DNA from: Clostridiales bacterium | GTDB lineage: Bacteria; Bacillota; Clostridia; Lachnospirales; Lachnospiraceae | Assembly: GCA_021203285.1 (NCBI GenBank) | Contig: JAJQBM010000068.1 | Location: 1-5,377 of the forward strand | Reading direction: 5' to 3' | Length of the DNA: 5,377 bases | In this document: positions 4,025 to 5,377 of the stretch, one piece after another | Position numbering within the stretch: position 1 is the stretch's first letter | How the letters are laid out: each line of letters opens with the position of its first letter | Made by a program: the position numbers and the translations under genes | The notes under the pieces: generated by a model | What the model saw: only the letters and a program-made list of their open reading frames with translations | The model's database searches: none | Told to the model about the DNA's origin: nothing

Positions 4025-5344
4025 TTAGAAAGTTCTCAGCAGGAAAGCCATATACAACGGCAAGGTCAGAATCTGCTCATTGCGGCCCACGTTGTAATTT
4101 CCCAATTTAATCGCATGCTGCACATGATATTTTTCAGGATGTTTCAATATTGTCCTGGTACTTTTGGCATTGCCGGTATTGGCCTTAACTTCTACAAGCA
4201 CGCATTCTCCGTGATAACGAATCACAAAATCCACTTCCAATCCACTGTCTTTATGGAAATAATAAAGCTTTCGCCCCATTTTGGCAAAAATGTCAGCAAT
4301 CAGATTTTCAAAAACAGCTCCCTTATAGCCATAAAGATTGCCCTGCAGAATATCGTACTGCGTGCCGTCCTCCAACATACTGGCAAACAGACCACAGTCC
4401 CGCATATATACCTTAAAACAATCCTCCTCTGCATTACCATCTAAAGGCAATTCCGTAATAGATAGATTGTGGCAACGAGAAATAATCCCGGCATCTTCAA
4501 TCCATTGCAGACTTCCGGCATACCTGGACGCAGTAGATCCTTTCTTTATCACAGAATATTGGAATTTCTTATTTTCCTTGCTAAGCTGTTTAGGGATAGA
4601 TTGGAAACATTCTTTGATTTTGGATTTATCTTTTCTCTCAGCATACTTTACCATATCATCTTCGTAAGAACGAACAATATCCCGTTGAATCTGAAGCACC
4701 GCGTCCATCTGTTTGGTATCAACAAAAGTCTGAACCGCATCCGGCATGCCGCCGACTACCGTATACTGTAGCAGAAGCTGGCGCATTCGATTATGCAAAG
4801 CCTCCTGCACCGGTGTTTCTGTTTCCAGATTCTTCTTTAATATTTCTACGATGTCGTCCGTGATACCATTGGCCCACAAAAATTCATCAAAATCCAAAGG
4901 ATACATATCTATCACAGTTTCCGAACCTACCGGAATGGATTTTGGCTCTTTCCCATATCCCTTAACACCCAACAGAGATCCTGTACCAATCACATCATAT
5001 CGTCCGTCGATCCGGAAAAACTTTAACGCTGTCCTGGCTTCCGGGCAATCCTGAATCTCATCTAAAACCAAAACGGTTTCTCCTGTCTCAAATACTGCAG
5101 AATTTCCCAACAGTGCTGTAAGCATCATAACAATGTTGTCAACCTCCAGTGAGCCGGCAAACACAGAAGCATAGTCTGGATTTTCAAAAAAATTAAGATA
5201 CACTACATTTTTGTAATTCTTATGTGCAAAACGCAAAACAGAAAAAGTCTTTCCGCACTGTCTGCAGCCCTTTATAATCAGAGGCTTTCGGTTTACGTTA
5301 TTTTTCCACTCCAAAAGAGTCCGCTCGATTTTCCTTTTCAGCAT
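4025..5344 (-). CDS. AAA+ ATPase (AAA_14) with DUF4143 nuclease-like C-terminal domain
   Basis: This 439-residue protein has the standard length and architecture of the AAA_14/DUF4143 family common in anaerobic gut bacteria and archaea. The Walker A motif is GCRQCGKT (26-33). The Walker B motif is VLVLDEIQ (91-98, Asp95 and Glu96). A sensor-like IGTGSLLGV (119-127) and the family motif YPLDFDEFLWANG (148-160) follow, then TVVGGMPDAV (195-204). The C-terminal DUF4143 part has a PD-(D/E)XK-like set: Glu346 in GAVFENLIADIF, LEVDFV (369-374, Asp372) and VLVEVKAN (382-389, Glu385 and Lys387). The biological role of the family is not established; DNA-linked or defence-type roles have been suggested by its fold. 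GGAGGT at 5358-5353 lies 8 nt before the ATG. The gene is complete and clearly more AT-rich than its neighbours, suggesting horizontal acquisition. It ends 69 nt before the tRNA-Leu promoter, and no terminator is evident after it. Confidence 0.93.
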   Translation of the reverse strand: MLKRKIERTLLEWKNNVNRKPLIIKGCRQCGKTFSVLRFAHKNYKNVVYLNFFENPDYASVFAGSLEVDNIVMMLTALLGNSAVFETGETVLVLDEIQDCPEARTALKFFRIDGRYDVIGTGSLLGVKGYGKEPKSIPVGSETVIDMYPLDFDEFLWANGITDDIVEILKKNLETETPVQEALHNRMRQLLLQYTVVGGMPDAVQTFVDTKQMDAVLQIQRDIVRSYEDDMVKYAERKDKSKIKECFQSIPKQLSKENKKFQYSVIKKGSTASRYAGSLQWIEDAGIISRCHNLSITELPLDGNAEEDCFKVYMRDCGLFASMLEDGTQYDILQGNLYGYKGAVFENLIADIFAKMGRKLYYFHKDSGLEVDFVIRYHGECVLVEVKANTGNAKSTRTILKHPEKYHVQHAIKLGNYNVGRNEQILTLPLYMAFLLRTF

Positions 5345-5377
5345 TGTACTTTACCTCCGTGTCATCCACTATTACAG

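Noticed and set aside
3934..4108. Plus-strand frame reading through VNNYYHAEYDDFILQQLSYK, which looks protein-like
   Set aside because: It has no ATG with a ribosome binding site, overlaps the tRNA promoter and the end of the ATPase gene, and stops soon after. Most likely chance; at best a tiny gene remnant.

Overview
The window looks like chromosome of a spore-forming Clostridia species, most likely a gut Lachnospiraceae. The evidence is an alpha/beta-type small acid-soluble spore protein (SASP), strong AGGAGG-like ribosome binding sites, sigma-A and sigma-G-like promoter sequences, and a left-edge protein of a Rpn-related family that I associate with Lachnospiraceae. Family calls come from reading motifs only; no database search was run.

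Layout, left to right. (1) 1-565, minus: Rpn/PD-(D/E)XK-like protein, cut by the window edge. (2) 566-923: AT-rich gap with a possible forespore (sigma-G) promoter serving (3) the SASP gene, 924-1139, plus. (4) 1165-1289: three successive inverted repeats, the last a terminator that works in both directions between the converging SASP and DJ-1 genes. (5) 1315-1857, minus: DJ-1/PfpI-family protein. (6) 1858-2000: divergent intergenic region with a long interrupted palindrome. (7) 2001-2450, plus: CYTH-domain triphosphatase-like protein, whose stop lies only 4 nt from the stop of (8) a DUF1653 protein, 2455-3069, minus. (9) 3085-3678, minus: membrane-anchored protein with Lys/Pro-rich repeats, upstream of and probably co-transcribed with the DUF1653 gene. 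(10) 3798-3877, minus: tRNA-Leu(UAG), with its own promoter and terminator. (11) 4025-5344, minus: AAA+ ATPase with a DUF4143-type nuclease-like C-terminus, clearly more AT-rich than its neighbours and possibly acquired by transfer.

The genes do not form one pathway. The only clear operon is 3678 to 2455: promoter, membrane protein, then the DUF1653 protein with its ribosome binding site next to the upstream stop codon. SASP, tRNA, DJ-1 and CYTH are separate units. I see no CRISPR array, insertion sequence, phage gene or complete defence system. The least-explained parts are the structured intergenic regions, the two-gene operon of unknown function and the AT-rich ATPase.
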